Positions 44,423-52,977 of a DNA stretch of 64,000 nucleotides are shown here, piece after piece. The notes under the pieces were generated by a model. The model saw nothing but the letters and a program-made list of their open reading frames with translations. It was not told the DNA's origin and did no database searches. The DNA is from Chitinophaga varians (GTDB taxonomy: Bacteria > Bacteroidota > Bacteroidia > Chitinophagales > Chitinophagaceae). The position numbers were made by a program, and so were the translations under genes. Within the stretch, counting starts at the first letter, position 1, and every line of letters starts with the position of its first letter. The stretch lies in NCBI RefSeq assembly GCF_014529945.1, contig NZ_JACVFB010000002.1, positions 930,001 through 994,000 on the forward strand. The letters are read 5' to 3'.

Positions 44423-44758
44423 ATGAAAATTAATTACAAGTCAACACTAAGTTGGCTTAGAAAACGTAAGTGCTATACCCAGCAGCAGGTAGCAGATTAT
44501 GTCCACGTGAGCCGTCCCACCTACGTTTCGTGGGAGCAGAATACCGGTGATCTACCGTTATCCAAAATGATGTTGCTGGCACAACTGTATGAGATGACAC
44601 TCACCCAGTTTGTCAATCTTATTCTGGCAGAGAACGATATGCCGCCTGCTGAACAACAATCAGAGGGAGACGTCCTGCTGATGAACATCAGCAAGGATGT
44701 TGCTAAAATTAAAGAGATGTTAAGCAGCATATCACCTATACCGCCAACATTTGAATAA
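44423..44758 (+). CDS. XRE-family helix-turn-helix regulator
   Basis: 111 residues from the ATG at 44423; a TTG at 44399 is a less likely start. The HTH is in the first 65 residues: LSWLRKRKCYTQQQVADYVHVSRPTYVSWEQNTGDLPLSKMMLLAQLY. A short C-terminal tail is probably for dimerisation. It sits between the leftward array and the second RND permease, which starts 6 bases after its stop. It is well placed to control both sides of the divergent region 44180-44422. No clear operator is visible there. Confidence 0.82.
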   Translation: MKINYKSTLSWLRKRKCYTQQQVADYVHVSRPTYVSWEQNTGDLPLSKMMLLAQLYEMTLTQFVNLILAENDMPPAEQQSEGDVLLMNISKDVAKIKEMLSSISPIPPTFE

Positions 44759-44764
44759 TAGTCC

Positions 44765-47700
44765 ATGATTTCACCCATAAGAACGGTACTGCTTTTTTCG
44801 GCTGTCAGTTTGCTGTGCCTGTTATTGGTCCCTTACCTGCACGTAACGCAACGTCCCGTGTTGCCGGCCAATAATATTAATATCAGTTTCTCCTTTGCCA
44901 ATGCGGGGCCAGAAGAAGTAGAACAATATGGTACAGCTGTGATAGAATCTGTTTGCGCGCAGCTGCCTCAGCTAACGAATATCTCCTCCCGGTCGGTAAA
45001 TAACGGAGGCAGTGTTTCGCTGAAGTTTGAAGACGGGGCTGATATGCAGCTGAAACATTTTGAAGTGGCGGCACTTATTCGCCGCTATTTCCGCGAAAGG
45101 CCGCCCGGTATGTCTTTTCCCACGCTGGAAGACAGATCTGCTACCGGCGATAAAGAAGATCCGCAACTGGTATATACCGTCAACGGTCCGGGAACGGCGC
45201 TTGCCGTCAGTAATAACGTGGAACATTTCTTTACCAGGGAGCTGTCGTTGATCAGCGGTGTCAAAAAAGTAGGCGTATCCAATGGCGGTACAGCACGGGT
45301 GATGATTTTGTTTGACCGGAAAAAGTTGCTGGCGCTGCAGCTGCAACAAACAGATATCATCGCGGCCATCCAGGAGCGCATCAGAGATCACTACCCCGGC
45401 GCTGTAGGCACCACGGGTAAGGACGAGATCTTTATACGCCTGAATGCTTCGCTTACGGATGTGGCGCAGCTGGGAGATATCCCCGTCATTAACAAACAAC
45501 AGGAGGTTTACTATTTAAAGAATATTGCCGCCATCACTACCGGAGAGCCAGACATCGCACAGTATTACCGTATCAACGGTAATAATTCTGTGACCATCTC
45601 CATTGTGCTGCATGAGGAAACGAATATGATCACTGTGGCGAAACAGGTGCGCAGCGGCATGGAGGCAATCACTTCCCGGCTGCCGGCGGGGTATCAGGTC
45701 AGCCTGAGAACAGATGTGGCAGCGGATCTGGAGCGGGAACTGGAAAAAAATCAATACCGCGCCCTTTTGGCGGTAGGCATACTGTTGTTGTCGTCATTTC
45801 TTTTCTACAGAAGATGGCAACAAGTGCTGAATTTGCTGCTTAGCCTGCTGGTAAATGTTTGTCTCACTTTATTACTGGTATATCTGCTGGGAATCAATAT
45901 TCATATGTATACCTTGTCGGGATTGGCGGTAGCGTTCGGCATCATGATAGATCATGCGGTGATCATGATTGATTACTACCAGCAGTACCGCAACCGGCGG
46001 GTGTTTCTGGCTTTGCTCGCAGCTACACTGGCAACGGTGATGGCCTTGTTGCTGGTTTTCCTGCTACCCGATAATGAGAAAATTAAACTGCAGGATTTCG
46101 CTGTCATCATTTGTATTTCGCTGCTGACCTCCCTGATCACTAACCTCTGGTTCACTGTCGGATTATATCATCTTCTGAAAAAATCTCATCATAAAACGGT
46201 AAAGCAGATACGTAGTACGAGAAAATTGCTGACACTCGTGCATGTATATGCCCGGTGTATTGCCTTTTTGGCCCGATGGAGGAAATCCTTCCTGTGCCTG
46301 CTGATATGGGCTTTTGGTATTCCTTTCTTTTTACTTCCCGACAGATGGGAGAAACAGGAGTGGTATAATAATATCACCCATAACGCTGTCTTTCATAAGC
46401 AGGTAAGACCAATATTAGATAAATGGCTGGGAGGAAGCATGGGACTGTTTTATAGAGGCATGCTCCACAATGGGGGGCAGACGGGAGAAGCGCAGGACAA
46501 ACTGTTTGTAAAGGCCAACCTGCCACCCGGAAGTGATATCTCCATGATGAACGATATCATCTCACATATGGAGACGGGGCTAAAGAATACGCCGGACATA
46601 GAAAAATTTGTTACCAGTATCAACGGAGGAGAACACGGCGACATAGAAATCATCTTTACCAGTGATGCTGCCGTACATGGTACGCCATATGTGGTAAAGG
46701 CGCGTATGATCGGTATGGCGGAGCAATGGGGCGGTGTGGAATGGGATATCTACGGACAGGGTACTGCTTTTAGTAATAGCGTGAATAATGCCCGGCATTC
46801 TTTTACGGTTGTGATGACGGGCTATAATTATGATGAGTTGCTGCAACAGGAGCAGATACTGGCCAACAAGCTCCTCGAGCATAAACGAATTCAACAGGTA
46901 GATATTAATAAGCCGGCGGATAACCAACGAATGATCGGCCTGAAAATAGATAACCAGCAGCTGGCCCTGAGCGGCATCAGTAACAGTGCGTTGTTTAAAG
47001 GGCTGCAACAACACACCACTGAAACACAGATCGCCTCCCTGAAAAAGGATGGAGTGTTATTTCCCGTGTTGTTACAGGAACAACAGGCAAAAGACTATAC
47101 GAAATGGCATCTCATGGAGGGTCGAAGCGATATCAATGGAAAAAAGAGCGTTAAACTGCAGCAGCTGGGAAGCCTGACAGAACGGGACGTTACACCCGAT
47201 ATCACCAAGATAGATCGAAAATATGTGGGTAATGTCAGCTTCGATTACAAGGGAGAGGCATCTTTCGGAAAGAAATTCCTGGATAAATGTCTGGAGGAGA
47301 TGAAGATGGAGATGCCTCCCGGGTATACTGCGAAAGACAATGATGAGGAAGAAAGGACCACGGCTGCGGTTAGTCGCTACTGGCTGATTCTATTGCTGCT
47401 GGCCGGAAATTTTATTATCTGTAGTATGTTGTTTGAAAGCCTGCGGCAGCCCTTTTATATCCTCATAACGGTACCTGTTTCGTTTATTGGTCTTTTCCTG
47501 GCTTTCGCTTTCAGTGGCGCTGATTTTGATCAGGGAGGGTTTGCGGCATTCATTCTCCTGGGCGGACTGGTAATAAATGCCGGCATATTCATTGTGCATG
47601 ATTTTAATAATAAGCGAAAAGTCCGTGGATGGCACAATTATACGCTGATGAAGGTCATTGTCAACAGGGGACGTACTATTCTGTTGACGACCATCGCTAC

Positions 47701-47845
47701 CATGGGCAGTATGCTTCCTTTTCTGCTGGAGGCAGAGCAGGAAGCATTCTGGTACCCACTGGCGGTTGGCACTGTCGGAGGATTGTTTTGCTCCTGGGTG
47801 GCGGTGTTTGTGGTGTTGCCGGTGTGTATGTGGAGGAGGCGCTGA
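44765..47845 (+). CDS. RND-family permease, divergent type, without its own adaptor
   Basis: 1026 residues with the RND plan: a first helix (ISPIRTVLLFSAVSLLCLLLVP), porter domains, and helices with AFGIMIDHAVIMIDYYQQYRN (TM4) and LLGGLVINAGIFIVHDFNN near residue 940. It is highly divergent from the permease at 36332-39367. The N-terminus has a FANAGPEEVEQYGTAVIESVC porter start resembling CusA/CzcA-like proteins. There is no adaptor or TolC gene on this side, so it may share those of the leftward operon, as heteromeric RND pumps do. It is cotranscribed with the XRE regulator. Confidence 0.85.
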   Translation: MISPIRTVLLFSAVSLLCLLLVPYLHVTQRPVLPANNINISFSFANAGPEEVEQYGTAVIESVCAQLPQLTNISSRSVNNGGSVSLKFEDGADMQLKHFEVAALIRRYFRERPPGMSFPTLEDRSATGDKEDPQLVYTVNGPGTALAVSNNVEHFFTRELSLISGVKKVGVSNGGTARVMILFDRKKLLALQLQQTDIIAAIQERIRDHYPGAVGTTGKDEIFIRLNASLTDVAQLGDIPVINKQQEVYYLKNIAAITTGEPDIAQYYRINGNNSVTISIVLHEETNMITVAKQVRSGMEAITSRLPAGYQVSLRTDVAADLERELEKNQYRALLAVGILLLSSFLFYRRWQQVLNLLLSLLVNVCLTLLLVYLLGINIHMYTLSGLAVAFGIMIDHAVIMIDYYQQYRNRRVFLALLAATLATVMALLLVFLLPDNEKIKLQDFAVIICISLLTSLITNLWFTVGLYHLLKKSHHKTVKQIRSTRKLLTLVHVYARCIAFLARWRKSFLCLLIWAFGIPFFLLPDRWEKQEWYNNITHNAVFHKQVRPILDKWLGGSMGLFYRGMLHNGGQTGEAQDKLFVKANLPPGSDISMMNDIISHMETGLKNTPDIEKFVTSINGGEHGDIEIIFTSDAAVHGTPYVVKARMIGMAEQWGGVEWDIYGQGTAFSNSVNNARHSFTVVMTGYNYDELLQQEQILANKLLEHKRIQQVDINKPADNQRMIGLKIDNQQLALSGISNSALFKGLQQHTTETQIASLKKDGVLFPVLLQEQQAKDYTKWHLMEGRSDINGKKSVKLQQLGSLTERDVTPDITKIDRKYVGNVSFDYKGEASFGKKFLDKCLEEMKMEMPPGYTAKDNDEEERTTAAVSRYWLILLLLAGNFIICSMLFESLRQPFYILITVPVSFIGLFLAFAFSGADFDQGGFAAFILLGGLVINAGIFIVHDFNNKRKVRGWHNYTLMKVIVNRGRTILLTTIATMGSMLPFLLEAEQEAFWYPLAVGTVGGLFCSWVAVFVVLPVCMWRRR

Positions 47846-47847
47846 TG

Positions 47848-48696
47848 CTACGCTCCTATCGTGGCCGTTAAAAACATTTCTCCGCTCGCAGGTGTCAGTC
47901 CATCTTTCCGGTCGGCGAAATAGCGTGCTTTTAACTCCGCAGGGGACACGATGGACGCATTTTTCAATCCATTTTCCCTGGCGAGTGCGAGTACCTGCTC
48001 CGGTGTGAAGAAGCTGACAAAGGGATTGCCGGACGCTTTGGCGCCCTGGGTAGATGCTTTTTGCAGCGCAAGGTCCTCTTCTTCCAGCAGTTCCTGCGGC
48101 ACAATAAAGGTGATGGCTACCCTGGTGCCGGAAGCCATAGCGGCTATCTGGTGCAACATCTGACTGATGGCCTCCCGTGAGAGGTAGAGCGTAACGCCCG
48201 TACAGGCTATCACAGCCGGAAGGTCCGGTTGAAAGCCGGCCTGCAATAAGGTATCCCACCAGGACTGCCCCTTTTCGAAGTCTACCCCTACAAAATGCAG
48301 CGACGGGGAAATGCCATATCCTGTTTCTATCAGCCTTTGCTGTTTCCATGCCAACGTACCGGGTTCATCGATCTCGTATATCCGGAGGCGGGAAGCTACG
48401 CCTGGATTGCGTTGCGCGAAGGTATCGAGGCCGGCGCCGAGGATGACGTATTGGGTGATGCCATTCGCTGCTTCCCTGATGATCAGGTCTTCTATAAAGC
48501 GTGCCCTGGCAGCCATCGCTGCCCGTACTCTTCGGGAGAAGACAGGGTCCATATCAGGTCGCTGCTGCCACCCTTCCCCGGGAGCAATGAGTTGAAGGCC
48601 TGTGGTATCTTCGAGTAGGTGCGGCGGTGCATCGAGTTGCACGTGCAGCGCCCGCCAGAGGGCCGTCCGTACGGCGGTAGAATTAGGTGCCTGCAT
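47848..48696 (-). CDS. SAM-dependent methyltransferase (leucine carboxyl methyltransferase-like family)
   Basis: 282 residues from the ATG at 48694-48696. It carries the family features RARFIEDLI, QYVILGAGLDTFAQR (SAM-binding loop), YEIDEPGTLAWKQQRL, DFEKGQSWWDTLLQAGF and ACTGVTLYLSREAISQML. These enzymes are widespread and mostly of unknown substrate. The stop is 2 bases beyond the convergent RND gene, and the start lies just after the VOC gene, so it is probably cotranscribed with that gene. Confidence 0.88.
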   Translation of the reverse strand: MQAPNSTAVRTALWRALHVQLDAPPHLLEDTTGLQLIAPGEGWQQRPDMDPVFSRRVRAAMAARARFIEDLIIREAANGITQYVILGAGLDTFAQRNPGVASRLRIYEIDEPGTLAWKQQRLIETGYGISPSLHFVGVDFEKGQSWWDTLLQAGFQPDLPAVIACTGVTLYLSREAISQMLHQIAAMASGTRVAITFIVPQELLEEEDLALQKASTQGAKASGNPFVSFFTPEQVLALARENGLKNASIVSPAELKARYFADRKDGLTPASGEMFLTATIGA

Positions 48697-48697
48697 T

Positions 48698-49081
48698 TTA
48701 TGCTTTTGAACGTAAACCAATAATATTTCCTTCTGTATCTTCTATCAGGGCGATGAAACCCGCTTCGCCAATGTTGACTTTCGGTTGCAGGATGTTGCCT
48801 CCGGCGGGTGTTACCCGGCTTAGTTCACTGTTGATCTCTTGTGTGTCGAAATATACCAGGATGCCGCCCGGGCCGGGATTGACCTTGTCCAGCTTCACCA
48901 GGGCGCCCATACTGCCGCTATGCTCCTCTTTGCCGGGGAAAAGTGCATAATCCATATGGGCGTGCCGGTCGCTCTGTATAGGCGTCACCGTTAGCTCAAC
49001 CTGCAAAACTTCCGAGTAGAATTTTTTAGCCCTGTCAAAGTCGGTGGTATAAATTTCAAACCAATTCACTACGTTTTTCAT
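48698..49081 (-). CDS. VOC-family (glyoxalase/bleomycin-resistance fold) protein
   Basis: 127 residues with the paired beta-alpha-beta-beta-beta units of the VOC fold: VVNWFEIYTTDFDRAKKFYSEVLQVEL at the start and GGILVYFDTQEINSELSRV... FIALIEDTEGNIIGLRS at the end. The conserved end DTEGNIIGL is typical. Activity is unknown; relatives include dioxygenases, isomerases and drug-binding proteins. It lies 77 bases downstream of the AraC gene. Confidence 0.85.
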   Translation of the reverse strand: MKNVVNWFEIYTTDFDRAKKFYSEVLQVELTVTPIQSDRHAHMDYALFPGKEEHSGSMGALVKLDKVNPGPGGILVYFDTQEINSELSRVTPAGGNILQPKVNIGEAGFIALIEDTEGNIIGLRSKA

Positions 49082-49158
49082 CTTGTTTATCTTTTTGAGA
49101 TGATGGATGATGTAAAATTAGAACGATGTGAAAAAGCAGAATTGTAAAAAACCGACAG

Positions 49159-49953
49159 CTACTTCATCCACTCCGGGAAATTAGGAAGTTGTTCCTTTGC
49201 CTTATGGAGAAAGTGTTTAGGCGAAGCGCCGGCAAATAGCTGAAACTCCTTTATAAAATGCGCCTGGTCAAAGTATTGTTGCAGATGCGCGACGGCTGTC
49301 AGTGACCCGAAGTTGGACTGACGAATAAGTTCGAGTGCCGACTGGAAGCGACAAATGCGGGCATACATTTTCGGTGTTACACCAATGTGATGCTTAAAAT
49401 AGCGCTCCAGGCTACGCTCCGAAACATTGAGCGCCGACTGCACCTGCGGCAACGTTTTTCCCTGCTGTAGCAGGTGAATGGCCCATTCGGTCTTCCTGTC
49501 TGTCTTGTCATTTCTGCTCAGCTGTTGCAGGAAAAAGGACTCCAGTATCTGTACCTTTTGCTCGAAGGTGCCGGCGTGAAAAAGTTGTTCGCTCAGAGAT
49601 GTACGGAGTAGGTCATCAAGATCAGTATACTGATTGGTGAGATCGTAAGTGGTCAGCGGAAAGAGGCTGGTCAGTACGCCTGGCTGGAAGCTGACGCCCA
49701 CATTCAGGAACTTTCCCTGTACCTGCATATTGGCGTATTGCGTCTTGGGACCGTAAAGAAAAAGAGGGGGTAGTTGTTGCTGATAATGATCACGAAAAGC
49801 CTGTGGATGCTGCTGAAAGATCATTCCTGGTATGCCGTCGGTCATAATCTTGAAATTCTTTTCCACGACAGAGAAGGAGCGCTGTTCCAGCATCCAGAAA
49901 TAACGGATATATTTTCGCAGTGGCTGAATAGGATGGATAAGCCTGAAGTCCAT
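49159..49953 (-). CDS. AraC-family transcriptional regulator (DUF6597-type N-terminus)
   Basis: 264 residues from the ATG at 49951-49953. The start MDFRLIHPIQPLRKYIRYFW and the section GIPGMIFQQHP... GVSFQPGVLTSLFPL are typical of this regulator group. The C-terminal AraC DNA-binding domain has LNVSERSLERYFKHHIGVTPKMYARICRF and HFIKEFQLFAGASPKHF. It probably regulates the VOC and methyltransferase genes downstream. An upstream ATG adding 32 residues is possible but non-conserved in pattern. Confidence 0.85.
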   Translation of the reverse strand: MDFRLIHPIQPLRKYIRYFWMLEQRSFSVVEKNFKIMTDGIPGMIFQQHPQAFRDHYQQQLPPLFLYGPKTQYANMQVQGKFLNVGVSFQPGVLTSLFPLTTYDLTNQYTDLDDLLRTSLSEQLFHAGTFEQKVQILESFFLQQLSRNDKTDRKTEWAIHLLQQGKTLPQVQSALNVSERSLERYFKHHIGVTPKMYARICRFQSALELIRQSNFGSLTAVAHLQQYFDQAHFIKEFQLFAGASPKHFLHKAKEQLPNFPEWMK

Positions 49954-50099
49954 GGTAATCCCGTTTCTACGAAAGTGAAGATACGCAAAATGCCGGGTAT
50001 CGGACATAGATATCCCGCTCCGGAAGATGGATGCGTTAAGACAAAACAAACCACCTCCCGGCCACGGGATATGTCTTTAAAATTACAGGCTACTGTGTA

Positions 50100-50270
50100 T
50101 TAGCAGCAGACGTGGTCCGGAGTAGCGCTACAATCCGTTGGACGGGTGCCGCAAATGGGTTTTACGGTGGCTCCGCCAGCTACTTTGGCCTGTTGTTCAA
50201 TAGTTAATTCGGTAATTGTGAGCTTGTTGAGGAACAGTTTCGGGCTCAATACAGGTTTTTTCTTTTTCAT
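50100..50270 (-). CDS. Orphan class I lanthipeptide precursor (pinensin-type GG leader)
   Basis: 56 residues from the ATG at 50268-50270 to TAA. The leader reads MKKKKPVLSPKLFLNKLTIT then ELTIEQQAKVAGG, which fits the Bacteroidota class I lanthipeptide leader with a K-rich start, an LxLNK core and a terminal double glycine. The 23-residue core after GG is ATVKPICGTRP then TDCSATPDHVCC. It has four Cys and five Ser/Thr that could form lanthionine rings. No LanB, LanC, protease or ABC exporter gene occurs within the window. The gene lies between the AraC regulator and a GT11-type gene. Identification is by pattern only. Confidence 0.8.
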   Translation of the reverse strand: MKKKKPVLSPKLFLNKLTITELTIEQQAKVAGGATVKPICGTRPTDCSATPDHVCC

Positions 50271-50416
50271 GTTTTTGGATTTTGAGTGGTTAGGAAAAAA
50301 AGAGTGGCATGGTTAACACGTGAAACCAGGTTATTTGAGTTGTTGGGTTATTGGCGCAGTTAAGTACAGTAATCTAATATACGAAAGTAAGTCTGAAGAA
50401 ACAAAAACTGGTTTTA
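50271..50416 (-). promoter_or_regulatory. Upstream region of the lanthipeptide gene
   Basis: The minus strand contains TACTTTCG at 50383-50390, one base off the -7 consensus, followed by a leader of about 110 bases with no ORF. No hairpin or riboswitch is recognised. Confidence 0.3.
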
Positions 50417-51205
50417 TTAAAACCAGTTTTCGTCGAAAATTTTAAACTTATCAGGTGATACAACGTCGCCGGCTGTACGAATATGATACAATGGCGTCTC
50501 GCCGATATAACTGGCCCACATGGTAAAGGTGCTGACCGGCCCTATCAGGTAATCACAGCGCGACATCAGGAAGTGATCAATATGCACAGGGTTGTCAGAA
50601 AATACCGCATTAAAATGCCGGGTATAATTAGCTTTGTTCAGTGCTTCGTCATTGGAGAAGATGATAATTTTGTGAGGCGTATCAATGCCCGACAGGAGTT
50701 GTTTTATCTTATCAATGTAAACATCATCTTCAAAATAATACTGCCCGTTCAGAAACTCCTTATAATCTCCCCGCCGGATGTGCACCCCGATGATCGTTTC
50801 ATTATTTTGTTTCTTCAGGTATTGCTGCTGCAATGGTTCCTGATCAATATCCGGTGTAAACAAGCGTTGATAAAGCTTCCTGTTTTTGAAGGCCGTTTCC
50901 TTGCTTTCAAAATACCATCCTTCGCAAAAAAGTCTTTTTTTACGACGGAGCATGTCTTTGTAAAACGGTATCTGTTCGATATCTGCAAAGCTTAGTACTT
51001 TATACAACCTCGTTCTGATAAAGAACTTCATCAGCACTTTGGAATAGTTTACACCGTATTCCTGTAGGGCCGGATAATGTTTAAAATACTTTCTGAAATA
51101 GGGACTGTGAAAAGGGATGTTGTGTTCCCGACAGAAAGAGTCCAGGTGAATAAACTGCAGGAAATTATTGCTCGTTTGCCCATACAGTTTGGTCAATACA
51201 ACCAT
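50417..51205 (-). CDS. GT11-type (alpha-1,2-fucosyltransferase-like) glycosyltransferase
   Basis: 262 residues from the ATG at 51203-51205, giving the family start MVVLTKLYGQTSNNFLQFIH. It contains ETIIGVHIRRGDYKEFL, the HxRRxD motif of GDP-fucose-binding transferases, then DTPHKIIIFSNDEALN, and a late FLMSRCDYLIGPVSTFTMWASYIGETPLYH. The usual GGLGNQMFQ start is degenerate (GQTSNNFLQ). Acceptor and sugar are uncertain. Confidence 0.78.
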   Translation of the reverse strand: MVVLTKLYGQTSNNFLQFIHLDSFCREHNIPFHSPYFRKYFKHYPALQEYGVNYSKVLMKFFIRTRLYKVLSFADIEQIPFYKDMLRRKKRLFCEGWYFESKETAFKNRKLYQRLFTPDIDQEPLQQQYLKKQNNETIIGVHIRRGDYKEFLNGQYYFEDDVYIDKIKQLLSGIDTPHKIIIFSNDEALNKANYTRHFNAVFSDNPVHIDHFLMSRCDYLIGPVSTFTMWASYIGETPLYHIRTAGDVVSPDKFKIFDENWF

Positions 51206-51531
51206 GTTGTACAAATTTTTAGTGAAGAGTGAGGAGAATAGCATATCAGCCCCCGGACAGACGGAGGTAGCGACATTATTTAAAGCATGGTATAAATCTT
51301 AGTGACTAACGACTTCTTTTAAGCATGGTTTTTTAAGGGTGATAAAAGTTATCATGTTATGCCTGAAATGCATAACTGTGGCTAAAAAGCGCGTGAAATT
51401 AGGTAAACAATTATATATGAAACAAAAATAAATATGGCTAGATAGGAAGGTGTTGACGTGGGATGTCTTTAAACAAAAAAAGCATACCGGTTGAACGATA
51501 TGCTTTTTCATGATTTTTGTTATTGTGTTCA
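51206..51531. other. 326-base AT-rich intergenic region
   Basis: No convincing gene. The right end holds the terminator of the neighbouring lipoprotein gene (51477-51508). The left end should hold the promoter of the GT11 gene, but no exact TAnnTTTG match was found. A 78-residue reading frame across it runs through the terminator and is not credible. Confidence 0.6.
51468..51508 (-). terminator. Rho-independent terminator of the secreted lipoprotein gene
   Basis: On the minus strand AAAAAGCATA pairs with TATGCTTTTT (51499-51508 with 51477-51486) around a 12-base loop. A T run follows. Confidence 0.8.
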
Positions 51532-52800
51532 TCAATCATAATCCGATAGTCTAACGGCGAAGACTACACGATTGTCCTGCCCGTATTTCGCGGTTTCATA
51601 CTCGGTAAGATTCCACAGGTAACCGGTGGCGCTGTCGCGGAAAAGATCTTCTGCGCCGTGAGGCCAGCGGTAGCGGGTACCGGCGGCGGTGCCGTCGTTG
51701 TAGCGTACCAAACGGGCGGTGGACCCCAGATAGGAGCTGGTGCCGGTGATGGTCATGAAAGTTTTACTGCCTGCCCGGAAAACGCCTTGTATGCCGTATA
51801 CATTGCCACTGTCATTATCCCTGGGAACGATCACGGTGGGTTGAGTAGTGGTGCTCACCTGTCCTGCTGCATTGATCGGGAAGCCGAATGCCTGCGGTGT
51901 AGCCGTTTCGGAAGAGGTGATGTACTGAGATGTCCAGAGGTATTTATCTGCCGGCGTAGCGCCTTCTCCCAGTTCTATGCAGGAAAAAGGTTTAGCGTTG
52001 GTGATTTTGTAATAGCCTGTCTGAGGCAATATATAAGCATAGTTGAATGCTTTGAGATCACCATTGGTTTCCTGGCCAATGCGTGTTTCGGTGGCATCGC
52101 CGGCAGCTGATACAAAGGTGTTGAGATCAAAAACGCGGATGCCCAGGTTAGTATCGGCAACATAAATTTTGCCCGCATAGTAGGCCACGCCGCCGGCGTG
52201 GATGGTAACCGGACAAAATACGCCCAGCTGGGTATAAGGATTGGAAGCTTTGTACAATGCCGAATTAGACATATTGGCGGCGTTTTGTACCAACAGGATA
52301 TGCCGGTAAGTGATGCTGGACATATTGGTGATATCCACCAGTGAAATACGGACGCCCTTGTGCTGATTGTTAATTCCTGCAATGGTGCCGGGGTCGATGC
52401 CGTACCAGGTTACCAGCAGAAACTTTTTGCCGCCCCAGGTAAAACCTGTAATCCCCTGTGGTCGCCATTCCTGTGTTTGTTCATCGCCGCTGTTCCATTT
52501 GAAACCGGTGACCTGATTGGCGGCAGGAATATTAAACCCGTACACGGTGTTGTAGCCGCTGGTCGTTGCTGCCCGGTTGAGGTCCAGTTGATCAGGTGTT
52601 TTAAATCCGTAAGTCGACAGGCTGTTGACGAAGCTGCTCTCGTCTGTAAAGGTGACAGTACTGGCGGCAAGGGTAGCTGCGGTAGCGGTCTGCTGTTGCG
52701 GAGTGGTGTGGCCGGGTGCGGTCTGGTCCACCATGTTTTTGCTGCAGGCCGCCAGACAGAGGGACAGCGCCAGCGGAAGGTGATAAGCGTGTAGCTTCAT
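51532..52800 (-). CDS. Secreted lipoprotein of unknown function (propeller-like)
   Basis: 422 residues with a lipobox (LALSLCLAAC). A Thr/Gln/Ala-rich linker follows. The main part contains QEWRPQGITGFTWGGKKFLLVTWYG, GGVAYYAGKIYVADTNLGIRVFDL and RWPHGAEDLFRDSATGYLWNLTEYE, which look like repeated propeller blades. No catalytic motif is visible, and I do not recognise the family. It has its own promoter and terminator, so it is monocistronic. Confidence 0.75.
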   Translation of the reverse strand: MKLHAYHLPLALSLCLAACSKNMVDQTAPGHTTPQQQTATAATLAASTVTFTDESSFVNSLSTYGFKTPDQLDLNRAATTSGYNTVYGFNIPAANQVTGFKWNSGDEQTQEWRPQGITGFTWGGKKFLLVTWYGIDPGTIAGINNQHKGVRISLVDITNMSSITYRHILLVQNAANMSNSALYKASNPYTQLGVFCPVTIHAGGVAYYAGKIYVADTNLGIRVFDLNTFVSAAGDATETRIGQETNGDLKAFNYAYILPQTGYYKITNAKPFSCIELGEGATPADKYLWTSQYITSSETATPQAFGFPINAAGQVSTTTQPTVIVPRDNDSGNVYGIQGVFRAGSKTFMTITGTSSYLGSTARLVRYNDGTAAGTRYRWPHGAEDLFRDSATGYLWNLTEYETAKYGQDNRVVFAVRLSDYD

Positions 52801-52843
52801 AGGATGTTAATTAAATGGTTGAAAAGAAATCATATAAAGGCTG

Positions 52844-52851
52844 CAAAGCTA
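52844..52851 (-). promoter_or_regulatory. Putative -7 promoter box of the secreted lipoprotein
   Basis: The minus strand reads TAGCTTTG, an exact TAnnTTTG match, 43 bases upstream of the ATG at 52800. No -33 partner is clear. Confidence 0.45.
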
Positions 52852-52977
52852 AAGCAGCAGTGAGGTATGTCGTGGAACCTTTCCGGAAGTTAATGATAAG
52901 TTCACATTTTTGCAAGCCCCTCAACCAATCCGCCTGCGGGGATGTTATGATTTCGTACTCCTCATCCATTAAAGAAC

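Noticed and set aside
47390..48349. A 319-residue minus-strand reading frame overlapping the second RND permease and the methyltransferase
   Set aside because: Both overlapped genes have strong family motifs, and the frame has a low-complexity, unstructured composition.
51299..51535. A 78-residue minus-strand ORF upstream of the GT11 gene
   Set aside because: It runs through the terminator of the lipoprotein gene and overlaps that gene's stop; nothing in it looks conserved.
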